A DNA stretch of 64,000 bases, taken from contig NZ_JAHHZO010000010.1 of the NCBI RefSeq assembly GCF_018760785.1, positions 124,001 to 188,000 of the forward strand, in the 5' to 3' direction. Under the pieces are notes generated by a model. It made no database searches, was not told where the DNA came from, and was given only the letters and a program-made list of their open reading frames with translations. Below are positions 45,288 through 54,557 of the stretch, in pieces. How positions within the stretch are numbered: position 1 is the stretch's first letter; every line of letters starts with the position of its first letter. Source of the stretch: Rhizobium sp. CSW-27. GTDB lineage: Bacteria; Pseudomonadota; Alphaproteobacteria; Rhizobiales; Rhizobiaceae. Both the position numbers and the translations under genes were made by a program.

Positions 45288-45500
45288 ATGACATCGAACG
45301 AGAACAGTCCTTCCGGCGCCAGAGTGGCGCCGCTGCGCAAGGCGCGCCCCTGCCCCGAATGCGGCAAGCCCTCCGTGCGCGATCACTATCCCTTCTGCTC
45401 CGATCGCTGCCGCACGCTCGACCTGTCGCGCTGGCTGAATGGCTCCTACGCCATCCCCGTTGCCGAGGACGAAACCCGGGCCGAGCCCGGAGACGACTAG
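45288..45500 (+). CDS. yacG: DNA gyrase inhibitor YacG
   Basis: Small zinc protein that binds and inhibits gyrase in E. coli. The 70-residue product has four zinc-ligand Cys in CPECG and FCSDRC, plus the family segment RTLDLSRWLNGSYAIP. It ends 12 bases before a terminator hairpin. Confidence 0.93.
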   Translation: MTSNENSPSGARVAPLRKARPCPECGKPSVRDHYPFCSDRCRTLDLSRWLNGSYAIPVAEDETRAEPGDD

Positions 45501-45512
45501 GACGCAACACGG

Positions 45513-45537
45513 AAAACGCGCTAAACGGCGCGTTTTT
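45513..45537 (+). terminator. rho-independent terminator after yacG
   Basis: Stem AAAACGCGC/GCGCGTTTT with a 6-base loop (taaacg), followed by a T-run. It closes the infA-maf-yacG transcript. Confidence 0.8.
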
Positions 45538-45601
45538 CCTTTGCAGTTTCAGAGGCTTGGCAAGTTTTTCACAGAGCCGTCAAAAAAGTGCGCCAACGTG
45601 C

Positions 45602-45629
45602 TTGCCTTGGCCGAACAAGATGTTATAAC
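45602..45629 (+). promoter_or_regulatory. promoter of tRNA-Phe
   Basis: TTGCCT (45602-45607) and TATAAC (45624-45629) with a 16-base spacer, typical of strong alphaproteobacterial stable-RNA promoters. A 7-bp GC hairpin (45641-45659) lies in the leader before the tRNA. Confidence 0.65.
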
Positions 45630-45701
45630 CCCGCTCGCTCCCGGGGGAAACGCCCCCGGCGGTTTCGAGAGAAGCCGGAAGGTCTGACCAAAGGCCAAGA
45701 T

Positions 45702-45777
45702 GCCCGGATAGCTCAGTTGGTAGAGCAGCGGATTGAAAATCCGCGTGTCGGTGGTTCAAATCCGCCTCCGGGCACCA
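45702..45777 (+). tRNA. tRNA-Phe (GAA)
   Basis: Full cloverleaf with acceptor GCCCGGA/TCCGGGC, D-arm GCTC/GAGC, anticodon arm GCGGA-TTGAAAA-TCCGC (anticodon GAA), T-loop TTCAAAT and encoded CCA end. Confidence 0.98.
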
Positions 45778-46134
45778 TTACAATTCCTGAAGACGTGCGA
45801 ATGACAACTGAATAGCCGAAGCAGCGCGCTCGGTCCTGCCTGTGACCTGACGTCGTTCACACCGGACGAGATTTGCTCGATAACGGCGAAGGCTGCCGCC
45901 CGGCCATTGCAACATGCGAAGCCCTGTTCGGCATATGTTCATGCCAGATCACCGCCTGTATCCTGCGTCTCCTCCCAAGAGATTGAAAAACCTTCACAAC
46001 AGCTGCCGATATCCGCGGGTTGAGACATGGCGGCAGGCCATTTTTTGCTGTAAATGCTTTCCTGATCGAAAAACAATAGACGCTTATTCAAGAGAATATT
46101 TCAGGATGGCCAGTATCGTATGGGGAGGAGCAGC
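45778..46134. other. intergenic region before the polysaccharide locus
   Basis: 357 bases with no supported gene. The right half (45980-46100) is AT-richer and probably holds the promoter of the FkbM gene. A very strong ribosome site GGGGAGGAG (46122-46130) precedes the GTG start at 46135. Confidence 0.5.
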
Positions 46135-47130
46135 GTGAACTCCTTGAGGAAGCAGGTCGGCATCGGTCGCGAGCGGTACTGGATCCTTGCGGACCCCGGC
46201 TATGGGCAGCATCTGGGAGATCGCTTCGAGCCTCATACCTTTGCCCTGCTGGAAACGCTGTGCACTCCCGATTCGCACGCACTCGATATTGGCGCCAATA
46301 TCGGCATCACAGCGATCGCCATGGCCCAGCTTGCGCCCAAAGGGCGTGTCGATGCAATCGAGCCTGTTCCTGCCGCCTACCGATATCTGGAGGAAAATGT
46401 CGGGAATTCCGGATTTTCGAACATCGTGACGCATAATTTCGCCCTCGGACGCCGCGATGGCGAGGTGGCGATGCAAGGCAACCCCGGCAACCTTTCCGGC
46501 TCCTTTGTCGCGGATAAACATAGAATCGACGATGGGATCCATTTCCGCGAGATCGTCAGACAGCACAGGCTCGACGACGTCTTTTCCGGCCTGGGCCTCG
46601 AGCGGATAGACTTCGTCAAGATGGATGTCGAAGGTTACGAGCTTGATGTTCTGGAGGGCATGCGGGACCTGCTCTGCCAACACCAGCCGACCATCCTCCT
46701 GGAGATGAACTATCTGACGCTCAATCTCTGGCGCGGACTGTCGCTCACGGACTTTCGCGACCAGATCCTGGATATCTTTCCTGCCGTCTACGCGGTTCAT
46801 GACGGCGAGTATGTGGATTTTCGCGATGAAGCGGCGAGCCACTCCGTCCTGTACAGGCATCTCACCAGTTGGGCCTTCATGGACATCGTCGCCGGCTTCG
46901 ATCGCGACTTCATCACAGACAGGCTTCGCCGCCTTCCGGACATTCGCGCCCGTCAGGCGTCTATCGAACTGGAAAACAATGCGCTCGTTTCTGCAAACCA
47001 GCGCATTGCCCAGCTCGAGGCGGAGTTGAGCGCGTCCAGCCGGCGTGTTGCCGACCTTGAATCATCCCGCAGCTGGCGGATTACCGCTCCACTTCGTGCA
47101 TTGAAGCGTGCCGCCTCTCGCCGGACATGA
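46135..47130 (+). CDS. FkbM family methyltransferase with coiled-coil tail
   Basis: SAM-dependent methyltransferase of the FkbM type, often acting on sugars of surface glycans. The GTG start is set by GGGGAGGAG 4 bases upstream and gives 331 residues. The SAM motif LDIGANIGITAIAMAQ and FVKMDVEGYELDVLEGM are diagnostic. The last ~55 residues are a coiled coil (RIAQLEAELSASSRR) ending in SRSWRITAPLR, a tail seen in many polysaccharide enzymes and also in the FkbM protein at 50875. Its last 50 bases overlap the convergent glycosyltransferase gene. Confidence 0.87.
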   Translation: MNSLRKQVGIGRERYWILADPGYGQHLGDRFEPHTFALLETLCTPDSHALDIGANIGITAIAMAQLAPKGRVDAIEPVPAAYRYLEENVGNSGFSNIVTHNFALGRRDGEVAMQGNPGNLSGSFVADKHRIDDGIHFREIVRQHRLDDVFSGLGLERIDFVKMDVEGYELDVLEGMRDLLCQHQPTILLEMNYLTLNLWRGLSLTDFRDQILDIFPAVYAVHDGEYVDFRDEAASHSVLYRHLTSWAFMDIVAGFDRDFITDRLRRLPDIRARQASIELENNALVSANQRIAQLEAELSASSRRVADLESSRSWRITAPLRALKRAASRRT

Positions 47131-50100
47131 CCGGACTTCCATCGCAAACACTGTCAAGATCATCGGTGATATTCGACCACAAGCGGTCGGCGCATTCCTT
47201 CCAGCTCAGCGGCCTGATGTTGCGGCTGTCGGGCCGGGCCTGTTGGGGCAAGGCAAACCACGCCTTGATGGACCGGACAATCTCGGACGGTCCGCCCGCC
47301 TGAAAATAATGGGCATGGGTGCCCGCCACCTCCCGAAAGACGGGGATGTCCCTGACAATGAGGGGGGCCGCGTGTTTGGCCGCTTCGACGATGGGCAGTC
47401 CAAATCCTTCACCGTAGGAGGGAACGATGACGCAGGTGGCGGCCGCATAGACCTTTCCGAGATACTCGTCGCTCACCCCGGAAAGCCAGAAAAGGCGATG
47501 GTTGCGCTGGGGGTGCGCATTTATCCGTTCAATCAGGTGATCGACCATCCAGCCCTGCTTGCCCACCAGCACGAGATTGCCGTCAAAACCCTCGTCCCAT
47601 AGCGCTTCAAAGGCATCCAGCAATTCGGCATGTGCCTTTCGCGGTTCGAGCGTGGCGACGCAGACAAAGCTTTGCTCAGCAGTGAACCTTTCGATTTGCC
47701 GCGCTTCCTCGCCGGTGATGCGCCTATCGTTGTCGCGGACCTCGATGTCGGATCCCAGGGGAAAATGGAGGAGCTTCAGGGTTTCCAGCCTGGCGGGGTC
47801 ATGGACAGCAATCCAGTCAGAAAGCTCCTGTTGAACAGACCGGGAAATGCAGATCAGCCGGCAGCCGAACCGGACGATCGCCCTCAGCCAGTCGGAATGG
47901 AGGACTTCGGCCGCCGGCGGAAAGCAGCCGGGAAGCCGAACAGGCAGGAGATCGTAGACGACGAACATGATCTCACCGCCCCTGCTCTTGATCTCCTCGA
48001 AGAAGGGCTGGGTCCTGTCGAAAAACCTGTGATTGAGATCGAGGCCGACAAATATGTCCCCCTTCCCGACATGCACAGGGGCGTCTGCAGGCATCCAGTC
48101 GTGCAGGCCGAGAAACTCCTTCATGAAGGAGCGCGCATAGCGGTATCCTTCGCCCTCCTCCGGCTTGAAAACCGGCTCCACGTTGAAGATCGTATCGGTC
48201 CGGCGCGCAAACTCCGAAAGGATGTTTCGGACAACCCTCTGGATGCCGGTCTTCGCGTCCCGTTTCGCCAGCTCCGTGACGTCCAGAAAGATCTTGCGCT
48301 TGTGCATGGGGGGCTCGAATGCACCGGCTAGGCAACGGGAGGCGGCGGCGAGATCTGCGCGTGATCGCTCAGTTGGAAGCGCCGCGATAGCCTTGACGGC
48401 TTCAAAGCGATGGCAGGATTGGCTGCCGGCATGAAACCCTTCGATGGCCTCGCTATAGGAGGCGGCGACAGTCTCCGGATCGAGCTTGTCGGCGACATGG
48501 CGACGCGCGCGCGCGCCAAGAACGCTGCAGCGCCCCCGGTCCCTGACCAGGGCCATCAGCACGCCGGCAAGTTCCTCTGCTTCAAACCGGTCCGGCAGCT
48601 TGATGACCACGTCATCGGGGAGTTCGGCGAGAGACCCGTTGCCATTGACGATGGTGGGCAATCCTGCGGCCATGCAGTCGTTGACGGCAGCGGAGGTCTC
48701 CCCGCGGGAATTGCTCCTGAGCTGGACGGCCACATCGGCAGCCGCCAGATAGTCGCGATAGGTCTCCATGCTGACATGTCCGGTGATGCGGATCCTGTCC
48801 TTCAGCCCCACCCGCTCCAGAACCTCGCGGATGACCTGACGGAATTCCCCACTTGCCTCCGCCCCCACGAAGACGAGGTGAGCTGCACCATCCGCATGCA
48901 GACCGGCCTGCAACCAAGCCGTCACCAGTTTGTCATTCAACTTCAGCTTTCCCATCACGCCGAACGAGCACACCAGAATGTCTTCGGGCTTCAGGCCGAG
49001 TTTCATTCTGGCAGCATCGCGTGACGGCAGAACCGGGATCTGCCTCAACAGGGGAAGCACCGACCAGCTGCCGTTGACCTGCGAACCGTAGCATTGCTGT
49101 GCGAGAGATCTGGCATATTGGCTGTGCACGATCACGCCATGCGCCGTCTCAAGCGCCATGAAGTTCGCCGGGTAATTGTAGATAAGCGGTGTGATGTCCC
49201 TGTTTTCTTCATTGTCGAGAAGAGCCGGATACCCATGTGTGCGGTAGAGGCTTTCGGACCAGAGGCCAGACTTTCCCTCATGAACGGCCAGGTGTGCAAT
49301 GATGCCGCTCAGGTAGAAATCGTGGAGGACAACGACGCCCGGTGCATAGCGTATCATGTCGAACATATGGCTGTGATACGTCGAATTCCCGAAGTGATAG
49401 AGAATCCTGTCGTATCTCGAATATTCCTTCTGGAAACGCTCGACGCTCACAATCGGCAGGCCCAAGGTTTCATGGGACTCCATGCCCTTATCCCGGTCGA
49501 TGACGAGGTCTATGTCGTAGAAGGTCGTGAGCGGCGGGATCAGTTCCGCGCTATAGTCGGCAATGCCGCTCCTGTCGGGTGGCAGAGGCGATACATAGGC
49601 TAGCCTGGGGCGAGCACGGGCAAGGGGATTTGCCCTGCCTTCGGCCTGAAACCGCTGACGGGCATGGATCTCCTCGAAGGCTTCCCAGGATTTCTTCGCC
49701 GTTGCATCCCACGAAAACCGACCGCTTTGCTCACGAGCGTGTACCGCCATCACATTGCGAAAATCGACGTCGGTCAAAGAGCGCAACAGCACCCGGCAGA
49801 TGTCATCGACATTGCGCGGGTCAAACAGCGCATCCTTACGGCCGACGACCTCGGGCAGGCTTGAGGTACTGGAGGCAATCGTGACCGCACCACATTGCAA
49901 CGCTTCCAGCACCGGAAGACCAAACCCTTCGTGCAGGGAGGGAAAGCAGAATGTGGTGCACAGATTGTAGAGCTTGATCAGATCGTCCTCACTGACGTGC
50001 CCGGTCATCACAAGATCATTGTCACCCAGGCCGTGTCGCCTGGCGACGGATTTAAGCAGGGCAATGTCATCGTTTCTGGCAGAGCAGACGATCACGAGTT

Positions 50101-50878
50101 GATAGTCCGTCCTGATGTCGTTCGGCAGCGCTGCGAAGGCCGCTATCAGCGCATCGATGTTCTTGCGCGGATCAATACCTCCGGTGTACATGATGAATTT
50201 CCGGGAGATGGCGTATTTTGTCAGAACCGCCCGTGCGGACGATGCATCAATGGGAATTTGCATGAAATGCGGATCCGCCGCGGTCGAAATCGCAACGACC
50301 CTGTCCGGCGAAAGACCGAGGAACTCGACGGCCTCGCGCCGGGAATGCTCGGAAATCGCCAGCAACAGGTCAAGACTTTTCAACCGCTCGATCTTGCTCA
50401 GATACCAGGCCCTGAAGTCCGGGCGAGCAAGATAGATATCGGGATAGACGTAGGGAATGATATCATAAAGCGTCGCGGCCGTTGTCGTGGCTGATCCGGC
50501 CCCCCCCTCAGCGGTCACGGCGTCGTCCCAGAAGCCTTCGAACATGCTGCTGACATGTATGATATCCGGACGCAGGCTTTCGCAGAACATGCGCTTGATG
50601 ATAGCATTGGCGTCGTATCGCCATTTGTTTTCGCGGTTCAGATGAGCGGAAGACGAAATCGTGTCGAGGAAATGCAGCCGCTCCGCGCCGAACAGCCCTG
50701 CCATTCGCCGCGCAACGTCATCTGCGCCGTCAACCAGCGTCCGGGACAGAACCATGTCAACGTCATGCGCCCCGGATGTGCGCAGAAGCGCTTCCATCCA
50801 TGACAGGGTATAGCGTCCGATTCCCCGACCGCGGCTGCTGACGCTCTGCGCACCGATGAGATCTACGAGCAACTTCAC
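47081..50878 (-). CDS. triple-domain glycosyltransferase (three GT4-like domains)
   Basis: A 1265-residue cytoplasmic protein with three GT-B glycosyltransferase units. Domain 1 (~1-400) has GGIDPRKN at 233-240 and the E-x7-E motif EGFGLPVLE (317-325). Domain 2 (~425-815) starts YVSPLPPDRSGIADYS and has a degenerate motif ETSAAVND (727-734). Domain 3 (~860-1240) has ATLEPRKAH (1075-1083) and EGFGLPIVE (1157-1165). Such fusions are known in polysaccharide polymerases such as WbdA, which build repeating mannan or rhamnan. The GTG start overlaps the stop of the upstream FkbM gene (GTGA). Confidence 0.93.
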   Translation of the reverse strand: MKLLVDLIGAQSVSSRGRGIGRYTLSWMEALLRTSGAHDVDMVLSRTLVDGADDVARRMAGLFGAERLHFLDTISSSAHLNRENKWRYDANAIIKRMFCESLRPDIIHVSSMFEGFWDDAVTAEGGAGSATTTAATLYDIIPYVYPDIYLARPDFRAWYLSKIERLKSLDLLLAISEHSRREAVEFLGLSPDRVVAISTAADPHFMQIPIDASSARAVLTKYAISRKFIMYTGGIDPRKNIDALIAAFAALPNDIRTDYQLVIVCSARNDDIALLKSVARRHGLGDNDLVMTGHVSEDDLIKLYNLCTTFCFPSLHEGFGLPVLEALQCGAVTIASSTSSLPEVVGRKDALFDPRNVDDICRVLLRSLTDVDFRNVMAVHAREQSGRFSWDATAKKSWEAFEEIHARQRFQAEGRANPLARARPRLAYVSPLPPDRSGIADYSAELIPPLTTFYDIDLVIDRDKGMESHETLGLPIVSVERFQKEYSRYDRILYHFGNSTYHSHMFDMIRYAPGVVVLHDFYLSGIIAHLAVHEGKSGLWSESLYRTHGYPALLDNEENRDITPLIYNYPANFMALETAHGVIVHSQYARSLAQQCYGSQVNGSWSVLPLLRQIPVLPSRDAARMKLGLKPEDILVCSFGVMGKLKLNDKLVTAWLQAGLHADGAAHLVFVGAEASGEFRQVIREVLERVGLKDRIRITGHVSMETYRDYLAAADVAVQLRSNSRGETSAAVNDCMAAGLPTIVNGNGSLAELPDDVVIKLPDRFEAEELAGVLMALVRDRGRCSVLGARARRHVADKLDPETVAASYSEAIEGFHAGSQSCHRFEAVKAIAALPTERSRADLAAASRCLAGAFEPPMHKRKIFLDVTELAKRDAKTGIQRVVRNILSEFARRTDTIFNVEPVFKPEEGEGYRYARSFMKEFLGLHDWMPADAPVHVGKGDIFVGLDLNHRFFDRTQPFFEEIKSRGGEIMFVVYDLLPVRLPGCFPPAAEVLHSDWLRAIVRFGCRLICISRSVQQELSDWIAVHDPARLETLKLLHFPLGSDIEVRDNDRRITGEEARQIERFTAEQSFVCVATLEPRKAHAELLDAFEALWDEGFDGNLVLVGKQGWMVDHLIERINAHPQRNHRLFWLSGVSDEYLGKVYAAATCVIVPSYGEGFGLPIVEAAKHAAPLIVRDIPVFREVAGTHAHYFQAGGPSEIVRSIKAWFALPQQARPDSRNIRPLSWKECADRLWSNITDDLDSVCDGSPVMSGERRHASMHEVER

Positions 50879-52419
50879 TTTTTCGCCAATCCTGACAGAT
50901 ATTTCACCGATTGTTCAGCCTTCACGATCTGTTCGATCAGGATGTGTTCCGTCTCCGTCAGAGCGTCCGGGTCAGAGCCAGCCCCGGCCGACTGCATCGT
51001 GACCACGACCGAGGGCGTCAGCAGAGCCTTGCGAATGAAGCGCTCGACACCTGGAAAGCGGCTGACCAGACGGCGCGCCCGCAGTTGCAGGTCCGGCGAG
51101 CGTCTCACCTTTCTGTACAGTCCGTGCAGGATGAAAACAGCTATCCTGTGCGGACGCGAATTGGGCTTGAAGGTGAGCCAGGCCACTGACCCGTTTTTCA
51201 GAAACCGCAATGGGAAGAGGACGGCGAAACGAATGCGACTCGTATGGACACCGAAGCGGACAAAGATCGGCCGCATCGCCCGCTTGATCGACGCACTGAC
51301 CATGCGATAGGGGGAAGTGATCCTCCAACTGAAGCTGGAGCGCAGATCCATGACCTGCTGATGCAGCAGGTCGCTCCGGTGCGTCCAGTCGGCAACGTCC
51401 AACAGGAGCCCCTGAATATTCTTCTCCGTCGCTTCGACATATCGTGCATGGCGGTCTTCAAAGGCTTGCAGTTCGCGCGCCAGATCGTTTCGCCGCGCCT
51501 CGGCTTCGGACAAGCCGCCTTGAACCGTCCGCAGTTGCTCCTCTGTCTGGCTAAGCTTTTGCCTCAGCTCGATCTCGCGTTCGAGGTCCGTCATTCGCGC
51601 CTTGGCGAGCCTGACGATGTCTGCAGTCAACTCGCGCACCTGTGCGGAACGCCCCGAGTGATCGCACCGGACGCTGTCTGGTTCATCACGAACCACCGGA
51701 AGCTCCCTGTTGAACCGGGACACAAGGCTTGAACTCGAGGTTCCGGACAGGACGAAGCCATCGAAGACATTGGGAGGAACACCGAAGGCGTCTGCATCCA
51801 GCTCGGCATTTTCGTGGATGTAAAAGCAGTTGAGCCCATCGAAGTACCGGGCCTGGTATCCACGGCTTTCAAGCAGATGCGCCCATCCATGATCGGTTCT
51901 ATCTCTGCTGGAGGGTGCGGTCGCCTCGATCACCACGACGAAAGGCCTGACCTCGCTTTTTCCCCAGCTGCTGAGGACGTCCTTCTCCATACCCTCCACA
52001 TCGATCTTCAACCAGCATATGGTCCGGTCTGCGAACATCTCAAGAATGCTCTCCAGCGAGAGGCAGTCGACATGCACCTCCTCCCACGCCAGACCGGATT
52101 GCCTGTGCCGCTCAGCAATGCCACGATCTGCCGTGCTCAATCCGGTTTCGGGAAAACAGTAGAAGGCAATCGGGCCGGGACCGGTTCCGACCGCAGCCTC
52201 GATGACCACCTCGTCCGGACGGGCATCTCGCATCTTCTCAGCATAGGCGTGGACCGGCTCGATGCTGACACCGCGCCAGCCTCTTTCGTAGAAGCCGCAG
52301 CTGACGGAATCGGTGACCGGGTCCTGCGCGCCGATATCGATATAGAAGCCGTTATCGATATGGCTGAACGCGCGCCAGAGGATCACGTCTTCGAAGTTCT
52401 GGGCGTAGGATGTAAACAT
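50875..52419 (-). CDS. FkbM family methyltransferase with long coiled-coil and basic C-terminus
   Basis: The N-terminal ~230 residues are an FkbM methyltransferase (FYIDIGAQDPVTDSVSCGFYE, WLKIDVEGMEKDVL). A coiled coil follows at ~315-410, then the SFSWRITSPYR tail motif and a basic, partly hydrophobic C-terminal region (~415-514). The start reading MFTSYAQNFEDVILWRA (514 residues) has GAGAG just upstream and fits the family; the frame is open ~95 codons further without similarity. It resembles WbdD-type enzymes only in combining a methyltransferase and a coiled coil, so chain capping is an inference. It is coupled to the triple glycosyltransferase. Confidence 0.87.
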   Translation of the reverse strand: MFTSYAQNFEDVILWRAFSHIDNGFYIDIGAQDPVTDSVSCGFYERGWRGVSIEPVHAYAEKMRDARPDEVVIEAAVGTGPGPIAFYCFPETGLSTADRGIAERHRQSGLAWEEVHVDCLSLESILEMFADRTICWLKIDVEGMEKDVLSSWGKSEVRPFVVVIEATAPSSRDRTDHGWAHLLESRGYQARYFDGLNCFYIHENAELDADAFGVPPNVFDGFVLSGTSSSSLVSRFNRELPVVRDEPDSVRCDHSGRSAQVRELTADIVRLAKARMTDLEREIELRQKLSQTEEQLRTVQGGLSEAEARRNDLARELQAFEDRHARYVEATEKNIQGLLLDVADWTHRSDLLHQQVMDLRSSFSWRITSPYRMVSASIKRAMRPIFVRFGVHTSRIRFAVLFPLRFLKNGSVAWLTFKPNSRPHRIAVFILHGLYRKVRRSPDLQLRARRLVSRFPGVERFIRKALLTPSVVVTMQSAGAGSDPDALTETEHILIEQIVKAEQSVKYLSGLAKK

Positions 52420-52657
52420 TGTCTCTCGTTTGCCATCGGGAGTCGCGCCTTGCGGCGAATCCTGCATGTATTTTCTCGGTTTCCGAGTATTTCGGCGCCA
52501 AGTCCGGGCGGCTCTCCCCGCATCTTGAACCCATATGCCCGACAGGTCCTTGGCTGCTGCACCAGGCGCTGCAGGAAAAGGACGGCTGCATGGATCGGCG
52601 GAGTGCGTGAGTTCTCCGGCAGCGGGAAGAGACGGCGAAACGGGATCATCGGCTCCC

Positions 52658-53629
52658 TCAGCTTTCCGATCTGCTTGCGCTGACACGTTGACGCCAGTCG
52701 GCAAGGACGGCGGCTATCGTCTCTTCGACCGGGAAGCGCGGTGTCCAGCCGAACACCTGGAAAGCGCGCTCGGCATTGCCGCGTGCGAGCGGGATATCGA
52801 CCGGCCGCAACCGTTCCTGCGACACAGCGACCTCGATCCGTCGGCCAGACAGACGGATCAGGATATCGAGGATCGTTCCGATCTGCACCGCCCTGCCCGA
52901 TGACAGGTTGAAAACCTGCCCTTCCACCCCTGTGACCTTGCCAAGCGCGGCAAGTGCATAAGCGCGCACCACATCACGCACGTCGAGAAAATCCCGATAG
53001 GCGCTCAAATTGCCAACCTCGATGACAGGCTCCGAGAGGCCCTGCTCGATCCGGGCAATCTGGCTGGCAAAGGCGGGCAGGACATAGGCAGCCGTCTGGC
53101 CCGGTCCCGCGTGGTTGAAGGGGCGAAAGCGGATGGAACGCAGCCCGTCGCGATACATCCGCCCCAGAGCGATGTCGGCAGCAGCCTTTGTTGCTCCATA
53201 GACCGTGAGGGGGCGTAATGCCGCGCCTTCAGTCACGGCCTCTCCTTTTGTCTCTGCAAATGTCTGGCCATAGGTCTCCGAGCTTCCCGCATAGATAAAC
53301 CGGCAGTCAGGCACTTCGCTCAATGTCGCCCGGGCGAGATTGACGGTTGCCGTGAAGTTGACGTTCCATGCCGTCACCGGATCACGTCTGGCCTCCTGCG
53401 GATCGGCAATGGCAGCGAGATGGATGATGGCCGTAGGATGCAACTCGCGCAGGACCCGAACAACCGTCGCCTCATCCCGGATATCCAGAGCGATATCGCA
53501 GCCCGGACCGCGGCCACAACCGTAAAGCTCAAGGGGTTCGTCCCCGGCGGCATCCTGCAGGGCCGGCATGAGCCAACGCCCCACAAATCCGTTTGCCCCG
53601 GTCACGAGGATCCGATGTTGCGGCATCAT
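52658..53629 (-). CDS. rmd: NAD(P)-dependent sugar-nucleotide reductase, GDP-6-deoxy-4-keto-mannose reductase-like
   Basis: Short-chain epimerase/reductase of 323 residues. GANGFVG (11-17) binds the cofactor; SSETYG and YGATKAAAD supply the Ser and Tyr-x3-Lys. RPFNHAGPGQ and GNLSAYRDFLDVRDVVRAY match Rmd-type enzymes that make GDP-D-rhamnose from GDP-4-keto-6-deoxy-mannose. No gmd (dehydratase) is in the window. The start is chosen 8 bases after GAGGA; ATGs at 53635 and 53626 are alternatives. The gene for GDP-mannose supply must be elsewhere. Confidence 0.82.
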   Translation of the reverse strand: MMPQHRILVTGANGFVGRWLMPALQDAAGDEPLELYGCGRGPGCDIALDIRDEATVVRVLRELHPTAIIHLAAIADPQEARRDPVTAWNVNFTATVNLARATLSEVPDCRFIYAGSSETYGQTFAETKGEAVTEGAALRPLTVYGATKAAADIALGRMYRDGLRSIRFRPFNHAGPGQTAAYVLPAFASQIARIEQGLSEPVIEVGNLSAYRDFLDVRDVVRAYALAALGKVTGVEGQVFNLSSGRAVQIGTILDILIRLSGRRIEVAVSQERLRPVDIPLARGNAERAFQVFGWTPRFPVEETIAAVLADWRQRVSASRSES

Positions 53630-54557
53630 CGGCATCGTCCTCAAGTGAATACCAATGTGGCCAAACATGTCGGACTGGTCGCGACCATCTCAGGAACCGT
53701 TCAGGAGAACATGGCCACCGGGGCCGCGCCAGAGGCCAGCCGCATCCGAGTCTATGGCGATGCGCTGGCGGTGCATCGCGGCCAGCATCAGGCTCGCAAG
53801 CGCGGCGTCACGCTCCGGCCCGTCGGAAATGATGCCGATAAGAGGCTTCCCATCACGATCCATGATCGCGGCAGCCGGATCGGCGAGCGTCATAAAGAGA
53901 GATGCACCATCCCGCCGCCAAACTTGACGAAGATCACTCACAACGCCTCTCGATACTTAACTTCGAGACGGTGCCAGCCATCCATTCGGTGACACCGGCA
54001 TAGGTTTCGCCGCTGTCGAATATCCAAGCAACCATGGCCTGTTTTCCGCATAAATATCTTCGCTTGAAGCCCATTCTGTGAGTGACGATCCGCATCTTGT
54101 CAATATTCAATGCATGCTTCTGGGACATTCGAAGGAATGAGATGGGACATCAGGAAATTTCTTTCCCGGTCGACATTGTTATTTACGACACAGAGATATC
54201 CAATATATTATTGATGGAGCAAAATCTGGAAAATTCTCCCTTTGGTTGTCCTGTCCGACCATGCCAGGAAATTTTTGTATCATACGAAATGTCGTATACT
54301 CCATTTCCCGTCTCCCGATTACATTTCCGAGAGACCTCCTTTATACCCGGCTGTGCCAATCGGCCTGCCTGGACAATCCGTCTCCTTGGTCACTCCTGAT
54401 TTCGTCCCGACACGTTTGGGCTGTACACTCACTGTCTCATTGGGGGAGCCTTCGGTTATTCCCCTGAAATTTCAGGGAAGTTCACAAGGTTGTCGCACAA
54501 ATCGGGGAGGCTGCGGCGTTCCATGAAGCCTTGCCGGCGGTTGATCTGCCGGACCTG
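53630..54557. other. AT-richer, probably decayed region between rmd and the phosphatase gene
   Basis: About 930 bases without a confident gene. Two short overlapping minus-strand ORFs (53690-53941, 53934-54128) look partly protein-like. The stretch 54060-54480 is distinctly AT-rich, contains the perfect dyad ATACGA-aatg-TCGTAT (54282-54297) and a TATACT box at 54295. This fits an old insertion or gene remnant at the edge of the polysaccharide locus. Confidence 0.4.
53690..53941 (-). CDS. unknown short ORF, possible gene fragment
   Basis: An 83-residue ORF from a GTG with GAGAGG 5 bases upstream, containing IMDRDGKPLIGIISDGPERD. No domain is recognised. It overlaps the end of a second short ORF (53934-54128, ending SKLSIERRCE) in another frame, so the two could be pieces of one frameshifted gene. 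No orthologue is known to me. Reported because of its ribosome site and protein-like composition. Confidence 0.25.
   Translation of the reverse strand: MSDLRQVWRRDGASLFMTLADPAAAIMDRDGKPLIGIISDGPERDAALASLMLAAMHRQRIAIDSDAAGLWRGPGGHVLLNGS

Noticed and set aside
54082..54399. 105-codon plus-strand ORF in the AT-rich gap
   Set aside because: No ribosome site, no domain and an irregular Cys/Phe/Arg composition; treated as non-coding.
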